Positions 41,758-50,915 of a DNA stretch of 64,000 nucleotides are shown here, one piece after another. Source of the DNA: Paramicrosporidium saccamoebae (Eukaryota > Rozellomycota); assembly GCA_002794465.1 (NCBI GenBank), contig MTSL01000169.1, positions 311 to 64,310 on the forward strand, given 5' to 3'. The translations under genes and the position numbers were made by a program. The first letter of the stretch is position 1, and each line of letters begins with the position of its first letter. Under the pieces are notes generated by a model, which worked only from the letters and a program-made list of their open reading frames with translations, was not told the DNA's origin and ran no database searches.

Positions 41758-43206
41758 CTATCTACTCCATTTCTTCTTGTTAGTCTCGGCCTTTTCGCCG
41801 AATTTCCGATCGTGAAGAGCCATGCTCGCTGTCCGTTTGGCAGCAGAGACCTCATTCAAAATTTGGACCACCTCTTTTTCTGTAGGGGCGCTCACGTATG
41901 GTTCAAGCTTCTTCTGTATGCAATCTTCAATATTCTTCAGCAGATCCATGTCCAATTCATGTACAAAAGATATTGCGGATCCAATTCGTCCAGCACGAGA
42001 AGCACGTCCGATCCGATGTACATAATCATGGGCATCCGCTGGAAGATCAAAGTTTACCACAACCTCGACAGACGGGATATCCAGTCCGCGACTTCCCACA
42101 TCTGTAGTAATAAGCAACTTCATGGCTCCACTCTTAAACTTATCCAACGAGGCGATCCTGGCTTTTTGGGGCATTTGACCATGAAGGCCGATCACCTCGA
42201 CTTTTAGCTGGCGGAGCATCCCCACAACAAGCTCACAAGTTCTACATTTTCCGACAAATACAATCACCGTGCGACTTAAAAGGGGTCCGCGTAGAAGCTG
42301 AACCAGGTGTGAATCCCTCACCTGACTGGGAACCAGCATAAAGTATTGCTGTGCCGTCTCTACCGTTCCGAATTCTGAATTACCATCAAATTTAAAAGGA
42401 ATAGCATCCGGACGCTTTAGGCGGTGGAAGGCAGAAACAGCAGATGTCATGGTTGCGGAGAAAAATAGCCACTGCGTGCGTCTGTTGCCGACATTTTCAA
42501 GGATTGTCGGAATTTCAGATTTAATAAAGGAAGACTCCGGGGCTACTAGACGATCTGCCTCATCAAAGATGAGATAACGCAGGCGATCCATCTTCAGCTG
42601 CCCATTTGACATGAGGTCTGCCAGCCTTCCAGGAGTGGCTACAATAATGTGGGGCTTTTTTGTCATTTCTATGGACTGCTTCATCATGTCTTAACAATAA
42701 TAAGGCAACTGTGATGAGAGAGTACCTAACCCCCCGACTGCTACACAAATGCTGATCTTCATGGCGCTACCTAGAATTTGAAACTGTTCGGCTATCTGAA
42801 GCGCTAGCTCTCTAAAATATAGCAAAATTCCTAGAACATACCGTGTTGGCGTCAGAACTAGAGCGTAGAATCCATGTGGATCACGAGAAAGGCTATGCAA
42901 GATGGGGACGGCAAAAGCAGCAGTTTTGCCAGATCCCGTTTTAGCAGCTGCCAAAGCGTCCATCCCTTTTAGAACAGCTGGAACACATGCTCTCTGAACA
43001 GCGGTGGGATGATGGATACCCAAGCCCTTTAACGCGCAGGCTAGCCACCTATCGATCCCCAAGGCGTCAAAGGACAATAACTCGTTGTTCTCGATACCGT
43101 CAGTTTTCGTGTCAGTTTTGCTGGAATCCTTTGTGGCACATTCTACAGCGTCGATTTTGTTCTTTTTTGAGGAGGGGGCAAAGAAAACCACCTCACCATG
43201 TTCCAT
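41758..43206 (-). CDS. DBP8: DEAD-box RNA helicase Dbp8/DDX49
   Basis: Exons 42842-43206, 42726-42811 and 41758-42689 (introns 30 and 36 nt); 460 residues. Q motif FDALGIDRWLACALKGLGIH and PTAVQ, motif I AAKTGSGKTAAF, Ia LTPTRELALQI (restored by the first splice), VATPGRLADLM, DEAD at YLIFDEADRLV, SAT at FFSATMT, and HRIGRASRAGR in motif VI. VGGLDMMKQSIEMTKKPHI is typical of Dbp8/DDX49, which acts in 40S ribosome assembly. The first intron is a stop-free multiple of three. Confidence 0.95.
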
Positions 43207-44804
43207 AGGAAACTGACCGGGGACTTTGATTTTGTGAAATATATTTCAATCATACCGAACTAAAATAAAAGCAATCAGCCTACTGTATTTATGTCGAGTT
43301 AGCACCAAGAAATTAAAAAAAGTAGACTCTTGTATCTTGAGAGCCCTTAATAGATATTTCTAGCCTATCTCAATCCTTGTGCTATCTAATGCGTTTGCCC
43401 GACGATCTAGTATTGGTTTGTATGTTATGAGTGCCAACAGAATATTTTGTGTACTATTGTAGTAAAGCCTTTAAGAAAAGTGCTTGCCGATGGCTACAAA
43501 AATAAAACCGGCATACTGAGCGCTTTACATTTCGAAGCACAGTAAACTACTAGGTCTCTTGGTACAGCAAGTATAATGTGCAATGTGGGAGATCCGATAG
43601 ACAGAGTTTTATAACCACGTTAGCCAGTATCAACCGCCCTTGCGCAATTCTGGCTTGAGCAGTGAATGTGTGCACAAAGAAAAGTTCAAGTATCTCACTG
43701 CATGTACACTGCATTATTAAACTGAAACTCTGGTAGCGAGGATTTATTAACCGATCATGAATTTTTCGAGAGAATGTAAGGCTTTTAACCGATATTTTGT
43801 AAAGTGCACTATTGAAAAATTGTGCGCACAATTTTTGAAAGGTATTGTCAAAGCCCGACTGAAATGGCATGCTCTTGATCAAAATATTCGAAGCAAAACT
43901 GAAGAAATTTTATTACAGAGTATTGTCCTGTATGTATTTGGATTGCACTCGGCTTTAAACGATATATGCCTCGTAAGCAGGCTCAAAAAATTTAGCCGTT
44001 CATATAACTCCCAGCGCTGACAACTTAATGTGTCTATAATCATATAATTTAAACAAGTTACCCTAAAGGACACTGCACGCGTAATTAACAAGAGGTAACG
44101 AAGGCATTATAAATTTCGCTCGCGTTAAAGCTATCTTGCTTGGTAGAGGGCGCCGTGGAAATCCTAAGCAATTTGAGCTAAGGTTGTCAAACAGCCCGCA
44201 TCACAATTATTGTGTCGTTGAAATTTTCGGAATAATCTCCTGGATAATATTCCGTTTCGGTAGTCTGTCGCCATTGCTTGTATAGGCAGCAACATATAGT
44301 CCTTATTTCTGATTGGAATTGCCAGATATCAAGATCTAGCAAGGCATCTCGAAATAATATTGTATGTCTTCTCTTTTAGCAAGTCCTGTTTGGGTAGAAA
44401 GGAACCTATTGCATCACGTGCATAGTGTCCCTATTGACAAGTGGCTGTCTAATATTTACGCCCTAAGTATTGACAGTAGCAAAGCTGCATATTGTCAGGC
44501 TAATATATTCTGCGCACTAGTGATATACGTTAATTGTGGTGTAGACGGGCAGCCTGCAATTCCACTAGTGTCCTCATGAGTGATAAGGTTGCTAATGAAC
44601 CTTGGATAGAACGCCCAAGTTTATCAAATCGCTCGGATATATTTGAATCGTCCTTTTCCATGACTGGTCTACAAGTTCCGGAACAATGTTTTTACACATT
44701 GCAAGTATTAGAGCCCGTTGATCATTTGTCTCACTAGAATATACTTATCATTAGTAAATGAGCAAGTAGAAACGAGGATTATATAGTTATCAACGTCTCA
44801 TGGC
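43207..44804. other. AT-rich, gene-poor stretch
   Basis: Visibly more AT-rich than the surroundings, with only short frames on both strands and no convincing gene. A frame at 44364-44579 (+) contains SPVWVERNLLHHVHSVPIDK and IDSSKAAYCQANIF, ending in PAIPLVSS; it could be an exon lying upstream of the beta-CASP-like gene. The remainder to 44804 shows nothing I can name. An old degraded gene or an exon-poor promoter region are both possible. Confidence 0.4.
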
Positions 44805-44996
44805 TTATGCGATAGGCCCAAGCATACGATCTTTAGTCAAGAATTTGATCTGAGATACATAAACTAGAGGTAACGGGCAAAGCAAAGACACAAGGCCTCT
44901 GATGAAAGCACCAGTATCAGCTTGCAGCTTCTGGATATTCCCGTAATAGTCAATCACTGGTCGACCCCCGCGGTAAAGCAACCCATCGACATTCAT
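44805..44996 (-). CDS. Small protein, function unknown
   Basis: 63 residues from an ATG at 44996, with codon use of a genuine gene in its first half (GLLYRGGRPVIDYYGNIQKL) and a hydrophobic segment at residues about 32-45. Its start codon overlaps the plus-strand ATG at 44995. A 34-nt GT-AG pair (44826-44859) could give an alternative C-terminus. I recognise no family. Real existence is uncertain because of the overlap. Confidence 0.3.
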   Translation of the reverse strand: MNVDGLLYRGGRPVIDYYGNIQKLQADTGAFIRGLVSLLCPLPLVYVSQIKFLTKDRMLGPIA

Positions 44997-46137
44997 GGAC
45001 GCACCTCAAGAGTCTGGCCCTTCCTTGGCTTCTTTCGAGACAGTTGTCACACTAGTTACTGAAAGGTCTCTTACGCCCTATACAATTTTTATGACGAGAG
45101 AGTGCTGGGCCTACATTCGGTATGCATCGTTAAATATTGACTGTAGGTTATATGTGGAAGAACATGAGCTTTGTTCGATTGGATTTTTCAAGAGTGCTGA
45201 AAAGATGCAAACTGCATCTAGTTGTGTAGGAATCATCTCCTCTGGCAGTGTAAATTATGCAGCAATTAATAACGTGCATTTAGGGTCCAGACAATCGTAA
45301 TGACCAAATTACAGACTCAAATTACATTATGTGCAAAATCAAACCCTCGTTCAAAGACCTCAATATCAAAGGTGGAACAATAATTCCAATATGTTGTGGA
45401 GAAAATATGCTCCGGCTTTTGGAGACGGCTTTGCAAACTGGCCATCCTCGGATTGTAATTATATCTCCAGTTGCCACCAAGTGCCTAAAGCTACGAAATC
45501 TGTACTTTGGATATCAACGTGAATTTGAAGTATTCAAAGCACCCAGAGTGCAAATTCCGTTTGAAGACCACATCTCAAATGGTCGTTTGTTAGTATTCGA
45601 GTCAATTAACGAAGAGTTGGTGTCTTTGGCATCAAGCATGTCTGATTCATGCATTTTTGTAGCTCCACTATGGCTGAACGAAGTGTCACAATTAATGGCC
45701 AGCCTTCGTGTCACGACGTGCGAATCTCAATTCTTTGTTCTAGAGAGAAAACCCCGCAGAAATCAAAGTTCAGTAATGCACATTGATTCTGGAGTCGCAT
45801 CTAGACAGATTTTAAGCTCATTAATTTCGATCAACAGTGTCTCCAATGCACATTACCCTCAATCTACAATCGGCTTACGCACACAAGAAGTATTAAATGG
45901 CAAAGCATATTCAGCTGATGCTTTTCTGAAGGTCCTCACAAAGGTAGAAATTTATAACCACTATATTGTTAGGCACAGTTCCGGTCTATAGAGTTGCAGG
46001 AATTTCCCGAGAACAGACTGTCTATCGAAGTCAATCGTCTCGACACAAAATTCTTTTTCCATGAGAACATGCTCGAAAGGGTTGAAATCTTGGATCCCGA
46101 TAGCTGTAGCCAAGTTATAAAAATAATCTCATCCTGA
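44995..46137 (+). CDS. Divergent beta-CASP-like protein (INTS9/CPSF2-type guess)
   Basis: Exons 44995-45249, 45284-45943 and 45973-46137 (introns 34 and 29 nt); 359 residues. The middle shows GGTIIPICCGENMLRLLETA, IVIISPVATKCLKLRNLYFG and SCIFVAPLWLNEVSQLMASL, which follow the beta-CASP order (GG-x-hhIP, helix, ISPVA as in INTS9, then a strand-helix). No metallo-beta-lactamase HxHxDH motif is seen, as in non-catalytic INTS9 and CPSF2. The N-terminal part is unmatched, and the true 5' end may lie upstream. The assignment is tentative; coding status is supported by the in-frame introns. Confidence 0.4.
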
Positions 46138-46314
46138 GATTCCGCATTCGCCTTGTGGCGTCAACACCTTCCCATTGCATATATTAGTTTCGGATGGCAT
46201 CGGCCTATCGGCATCCTCGCATATGTTAACGCTACATTGCCCAGACCTTCCGTGGCTTCGCTTATCCTTATCAGCCAGCTCCTCCACCGATTCATGATCG
46301 AATTGCGTCCTGGG

Positions 46315-46848
46315 ATGGCTAACGATCAGTGGACTGACGTAGATGCCCAAGAAGATAAGGATATTCCCTCAAACAACCTGACACACCCGTCTTATGAATT
46401 AGAGATCCAAAAAGACTGGCTACTTCCTCGAATCGATCTCCCATTCACAGAGCCAGATATATACGAACAAGTGCTAGCTCGTACATGGTCTAGTTACATG
46501 ATGATGCTGTCAGAGGAATTTAGAAAAAATATACCTGTCAACAATGTCAATTGTTACGAGGAAAAGAATACCATTAATTTGTCAGAAATTTTTCCCCGGG
46601 AATCTTCAACTGCGATTGAAACTGATCAGGCTCTGAAGACTGCCAAAAAGGAAGATGCGAAACAGAATGTGTGTGAACACTGTGGTACAGACAAGACATC
46701 CCTGTGGCGTCGTCGGGGCGATCGGATCGTCTGTAATGCATGTGCTTTGTATGAAAAGCTGCACGGCGTCCCACGACCTGCACATTTACTAAACCAGGCC
46801 ATCAGACGACGAAACCGAACTGACTCGTTGCGTCGAAAACGTCAGTAG
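46315..46848 (+). CDS. GATA-type zinc-finger transcription factor
   Basis: 177 residues from Met at 46315 (Met at 46294 also possible). An acidic N-terminal part is followed by one C-terminal finger, CEHCGTDKTSLWRRRGDRIV then CNACALYEKLHGVPRP, and a basic tail with RRRNRTDSLRRKRQ. The spacing is C-x2-C-x16-C-x2-C, one residue shorter than the usual 17 or 18, and the conserved Gly after the last Cys is Ala. It should bind GATA-like sites; nitrogen or light response roles of fungal GATA factors cannot be assigned here. Confidence 0.88.
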   Translation: MANDQWTDVDAQEDKDIPSNNLTHPSYELEIQKDWLLPRIDLPFTEPDIYEQVLARTWSSYMMMLSEEFRKNIPVNNVNCYEEKNTINLSEIFPRESSTAIETDQALKTAKKEDAKQNVCEHCGTDKTSLWRRRGDRIVCNACALYEKLHGVPRPAHLLNQAIRRRNRTDSLRRKRQ

Positions 46849-46934
46849 GCCCTTTTACATGTACAGAATAGTAGACAAACCACAATGAATCAAGTAATAT
46901 ATATATACACGCGTCTACTATTAATGGATTATTT

Positions 46935-48409
46935 CTAAAGAACACCTCCGGCCAGCTGCGAGTAAGCCTCAGCCCGACGCAAAACCTCTGAGATAGTAGG
47001 CCTTTTTGAGGGGTCTGGATCGGTCATGTCCTTTATCAGCTGATTTAAAGCACTGGAAATGTCATCAAAGCTGAGCTCACTGAAGTCTCCGTGTCGTAGA
47101 TTCTGCCAAGAAGCTCCTTGGGACGGCAGTTCTACATCTGTGGCCAGTTCCAAGATCAGCAGCCCCAGGCTGAATACATCCGCAGGCCTGTCATACTGGC
47201 CTTCCAATGTCTCCGGCGCCATGTAATATTTGTCACCTTCCATATCAGGGTCATGTGAAGATCCAATCCTCATGGACAGCCCGAAGTCGCCAATCTTCAA
47301 GACGCCTTGTTGGTTAATGAAAATATTTGCCGGCTTTAAGTCAAGATGAACAATCTCTACCTGATGTATATGGTCTAAGCCAAACGCAATTTGAAGAAGG
47401 ATTTGCCAAACCTGAAACTCTGTGAACCGGGCATCGGTCTGAGCCATGTAATCGATGACGTCTCTGAGACTACAAACGTATTAGACAATGACGAGCGGTA
47501 CCTTCCGTTGTCACATAGTTCCATGAGAATATACAGATAACCATGCTGTTCCCACGACTCAAAAATTTGAATGCAGTTTGGGTGGCCGGACGAAAGCCAC
47601 ATGTTTTCCACCTCATGAAGCCGACGATACCTGTCTACGATGCCAGAGAATGGTGACCGACTCCTCTTCAAGGCCAAAATACACCCATCTGATTTTCGCT
47701 TCACACGGAATACATCAGAAAACGAGCCTCGGCCCATCGCTTCCAAGACTTCAAAAAAATCTTCAAAGTATTCCAATTCGGTCGGAGAATTGTCAAAAGG
47801 GCCAGAGCTTGTGGGAATGGACACTGGGGCGGTTCTATCCCTCCATTCGTCACTAACGAAATATCCCGGAGTAAAGAAAAGCGCCTGCGGGGATTTCCAA
47901 GGCAAAGAGGTTAGCTTTGAGGTCGATAAAAAAGACGGCTTTGTCTCCTCCACAGATGCTGGGTGTGAATCTACACTAAAGGGATCCTCAAAGTCCGAAA
48001 AGCCTATATCCTCGATATTTCCGAAGACATCCTCCATTTTACATTCTCTCATATTCTGTACAGGCGAAGATGAACGGGTTTGGTGTCCATGCTGACTGCT
48101 GCGTTCATCAAAATCCATATCATTGCCGGCATTGAAAGATGCAGAGAGTTTGGTGGAATTTCGTACGGCTGAAGACGGTATCTTCCCGCTATATGAGGCA
48201 ATCTGGTGAGGTGAGAGTGGAAATGGACTTATGTTTGTAGGGATTATAAACTTGCTTCGCTCCTTTTTAGACGGTGTCTCAGGAGTAGCCAGTATTGGCA
48301 AAGAGGCACGGTCTCCAGCGGAGCGGTGCTTCTTTGGCAACGAACCAGTCGATGCGAAAGCAATGGGGTTTGGTTTTGGTGCTTTCCACGGCGTAGTCTC
48401 TTCATCCAT
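46935..48409 (-). CDS. WEE1: Wee1-family protein kinase
   Basis: Exons 47502-48409 and 46935-47469 (32-nt intron); 480 residues. A long disordered N-terminal region is followed by a kinase domain from about residue 215: YFEDFFEVLEAMGRGSFSDV, LALKRSRSPFSG (lysine), HEVENMWLSSGHPNCIQIFE, HLDLKPANIFI, IGDFGLSMRI and EGDKYYMAPETLEG. DGCILALKRS and the DLKPANIF/DKYYMAPE combination are Wee1/Myt1 features. It phosphorylates and inhibits Cdk1. The start is ATG at 48409; a CCAAT box (48511-48515) lies about 100 bp upstream. Confidence 0.93.
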
Positions 48410-48549
48410 TTCGATGAAATAATTAGCTGATATCAAAATGCCGTTAACTCTCGAAAATAAAGGCGCGCAAGGCTGAGCAAGGAACCCTGACTAAACTGAG
48501 GCCAGCTGGACCAATCAGCAACTTCAATTTATAACGACGACAGTTATGT

Positions 48550-49373
48550 TTACTTTGAACTTTGCATGAATAGATACCCTAAACAAGCATTCTTCCTAAT
48601 TTGGGACTGTTGAAGAACATGATGGTCCTCTATAAGGCCCCATTTACGAGCCTGGATTTCCGACTCTAATTGTGCAGCATTCAGAGCGCTATCGAAGGAG
48701 ATGAGCTTCTGGAAAAGTGCAAATGGCAACAGGAATGACTTGAAAGTGCGAACAAGATGCTCAAAACCCGCAAGAGAAAAGCCCGAAAAATGGTCTTTTA
48801 GCAGCATTTGAGCCTTCTGTATGGAATCATCGTGCTGGCGCATGGATGATAGGGAATCGGTGGTTTGAATATTGCCCAATTTTCCGCATGCCGAAATCAG
48901 ATCAGTGATGGGCATCCAGGAGTCTCGCAACTTGGATCCAATCTCTGGGTTAGGATCGTAGTAGCTAGAATTATAGTCTTATTATGAGGTATACCAGATA
49001 GAATCTGTGTGCAAGAATAGTGATAGTTCCTCCACAACCGCAGCGAACAAGTTTGGAGAGTCATCAAGATCAAGGGCACGGTATGCTAATGAACTCTGAA
49101 GTTAGTTGCATTAGCCTGCAATTTTACTATGGGTTGAGGGCGCTCCTTGAGGGGACTGAGTTCATTCCGCCACTCGGCTAGTAAGAGCTCCCCAATGGCC
49201 GCATTAGGCGTTTCCAGAATAGACTGGTTTGGCGATTTAATAGGCCTTCCATCGTAGTGAATCTGAAACCTTCCTTTTACTGGACTTTCCAGCGTAAATT
49301 TTCCCGTATACCTCTGTGCTTTGGACGAGATACTCCGCGCGAATAGCCGCCACTGACAAGAGATAGCCGGCAT
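48550..49373 (-). CDS. ATP12: F1-ATPase assembly factor Atp12
   Basis: Exons 49128-49373, 48995-49095 and 48550-48964 (introns 32 and 30 nt); 253 residues. The presequence MPAISCQWRLFARSISSKAQ is followed by FQIHYDGRPIKSPNQSILET, AEWRNELSPLKERPQPISSL (rebuilt by splicing), ALDLDDSPNLFAAVVEELSL and LFLHTDSICYYDPNP. The C-terminal ESEIQARKWGLIEDHHVLQQ is characteristic. It is the chaperone that binds the alpha subunit of mitochondrial F1. It is divergent from IST3, with 71 bp between the starts. Confidence 0.94.
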
Positions 49374-49444
49374 CTAGCCAGGGCATTTCGGCCTCTTGCC
49401 ATGAAGTAGCTCATCCCTAGGGTCAGTGCTAACGTGTTAGTAAT

Positions 49445-50119
49445 ATGAAATCAATTCAGCGCCTAAATGAGCGAGAGGTGCAGACAGGGCTGGTGGAAAA
49501 AGGAAGCTGGCACGATCAATACAAAGACTCTCCGTACATATATATTGGCAATCTAGCCCGTGACCTCACAGAGGGCGATATTCGTTCAGTATTTTCTCAG
49601 TATGCGATTCCTGGACGTTTTTTATATTTACCTTGTAGGTATGGCGAGGTTGTAGACATAAACTTGGCCAGGGAAAAAGATAGCAATACCTCACGGGGAT
49701 TTGCATTTTTGTCATATAAAGACCAGAGAGGCACTGTGCTGGCCGTTGATAACTTTAATGGCATCAGACTGGCTGGAAGAGATATTAGGGTGGACCACGT
49801 GCTAAAGTACAAGTCTCCAGAAGAGATGGAATCTGCGAAAACAAGAAAGCAGCAAGAACGCACAAAGTACGCAGATATGGTCACCGAGGAATTGTTTAAA
49901 AGCGCTACTGGCGACTTGATGATCAAGCCCACTGAAGAGGTCTTTTCTGGGAGAAACCTTGATGAGGACGAGTTACAAGAGGATACTGAAGCAGCAAGAC
50001 GACACAAGAGACCTCGGACGCCGGCTGAAATAGAATTGCGGGAAAAATTCAAATCGGGCAAGCTTTCAGAAGAGGATTTTCAAAAAGAGAAACGGAAGCT
50101 CAAAAAGTCTCTTCGATGA
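49445..50119 (+). CDS. IST3: RES-complex splicing factor Ist3/RBMX2
   Basis: Exons 49445-49599 and 49639-50119 (39-nt intron); 211 residues. The N-terminus MKSIQRLNEREVQTGL and SWHDQYKDSPYIYIGNLARD are typical of Snu17/Ist3/RBMX2, followed by one RRM with RNP2 YIYIGNL and RNP1 SRGFAFLSY, and a charged Lys/Glu tail. It is part of the RES complex in activated spliceosomes. The intron is a stop-free multiple of three and would insert 13 residues in the RRM if retained. Confidence 0.93.
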   Translation: MKSIQRLNEREVQTGLVEKGSWHDQYKDSPYIYIGNLARDLTEGDIRSVFSQYAIPGRFLYLPCRYGEVVDINLAREKDSNTSRGFAFLSYKDQRGTVLAVDNFNGIRLAGRDIRVDHVLKYKSPEEMESAKTRKQQERTKYADMVTEELFKSATGDLMIKPTEEVFSGRNLDEDELQEDTEAARRHKRPRTPAEIELREKFKSGKLSEEDFQKEKRKLKKSLR

Positions 50120-50170
50120 CTGTCGTGTCCTTCTATATTTATAATGTAAATACTTACATGGCTATGCATC

Positions 50171-50812
50171 CTATTGCTTTGCTTCAAAAAACGAGTATCC
50201 GAGTACAATATCCCTTACATTATCCATCATTGGGTCATATGCGTACTCAGGATCCAGATAAAAGAACACGGGCATGTCTACCTGCTCACCAGGCCCCAGT
50301 CTTTGTTCTTCAAAGCAGAAACATTGAATCTTGTTAAAGTATTGTGCTGCCTTGGCAGGGACAACGGAATAGGTGGCCATTCCAACAATGTCTCGATCGC
50401 CATTGTTCTCAGCAGAGTAAAACGCCAAAGCAGTTTGACCCGGAACGACAGCGATTGATTTCTGCTCGGGAACAAATTTCCATGGCAGGCTCTTGGAGGT
50501 TTCGGAAACGAATGTAATGCGCACAGGCTTGGCCCCAGGAACAGGTTTTAGAATTTCGCCATCAAGTTGCTCACTCTTCTTTGGCGTTCCCGCAAAGCCT
50601 GTTTCCTGACAAAACATTTTATAGAAGGGGACAGCAGCGTAAATCAGGCCGATTAGGGTCACGCAGGTTGAGCTCATGTATAAAAAACCGCTAACATTTC
50701 TCTTTGTAGCTGTAGCTGAATCAAACTTTCTTGTCGAAAATTGTGCTGTGCTCCTGGGTATATTTCGCAGATTCTGGATGGCAGCATACCGCCAAGCCCA
50801 CTTGAACGGCAT
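50171..50812 (-). CDS. COX11: Cytochrome c oxidase assembly protein Cox11
   Basis: 213 residues from ATG at 50812; a TTG extension to 50830 is not needed. It has a mitochondrial leader, one membrane helix (FLYMSSTCVTLIGLIYAAVP), FYKMFCQETGFAGT, KYFNKIQCFCFEEQ-type sequence (here QYFNKIQCFCFEEQRLGPGE) with the copper-binding CxC pair, and PVFFYLDPEYAYDPMMDNV. It delivers copper to the CuB site of cytochrome oxidase. Intronless. It shows that complex IV is assembled in this organism. Confidence 0.97.
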   Translation of the reverse strand: MPFKWAWRYAAIQNLRNIPRSTAQFSTRKFDSATATKRNVSGFLYMSSTCVTLIGLIYAAVPFYKMFCQETGFAGTPKKSEQLDGEILKPVPGAKPVRITFVSETSKSLPWKFVPEQKSIAVVPGQTALAFYSAENNGDRDIVGMATYSVVPAKAAQYFNKIQCFCFEEQRLGPGEQVDMPVFFYLDPEYAYDPMMDNVRDIVLGYSFFEAKQ

Positions 50813-50915
50813 TTTCGATGGTAATTGCAACCGAGAGTCTTAAATGAATTCAAATTTATTTAGCAAAGCCATTAGTGTACAGGCGGGATCTTTAAATCTA
50901 TCAAATGTAGAGTTC

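Noticed and set aside
43550-44020. Opposed short frames of 87-110 residues
   Set aside because: AT-rich, no motif on either strand, and mutually overlapping.
47578-48095. Plus-strand frames of 92-151 residues
   Set aside because: Antisense to the WEE1 kinase exon.
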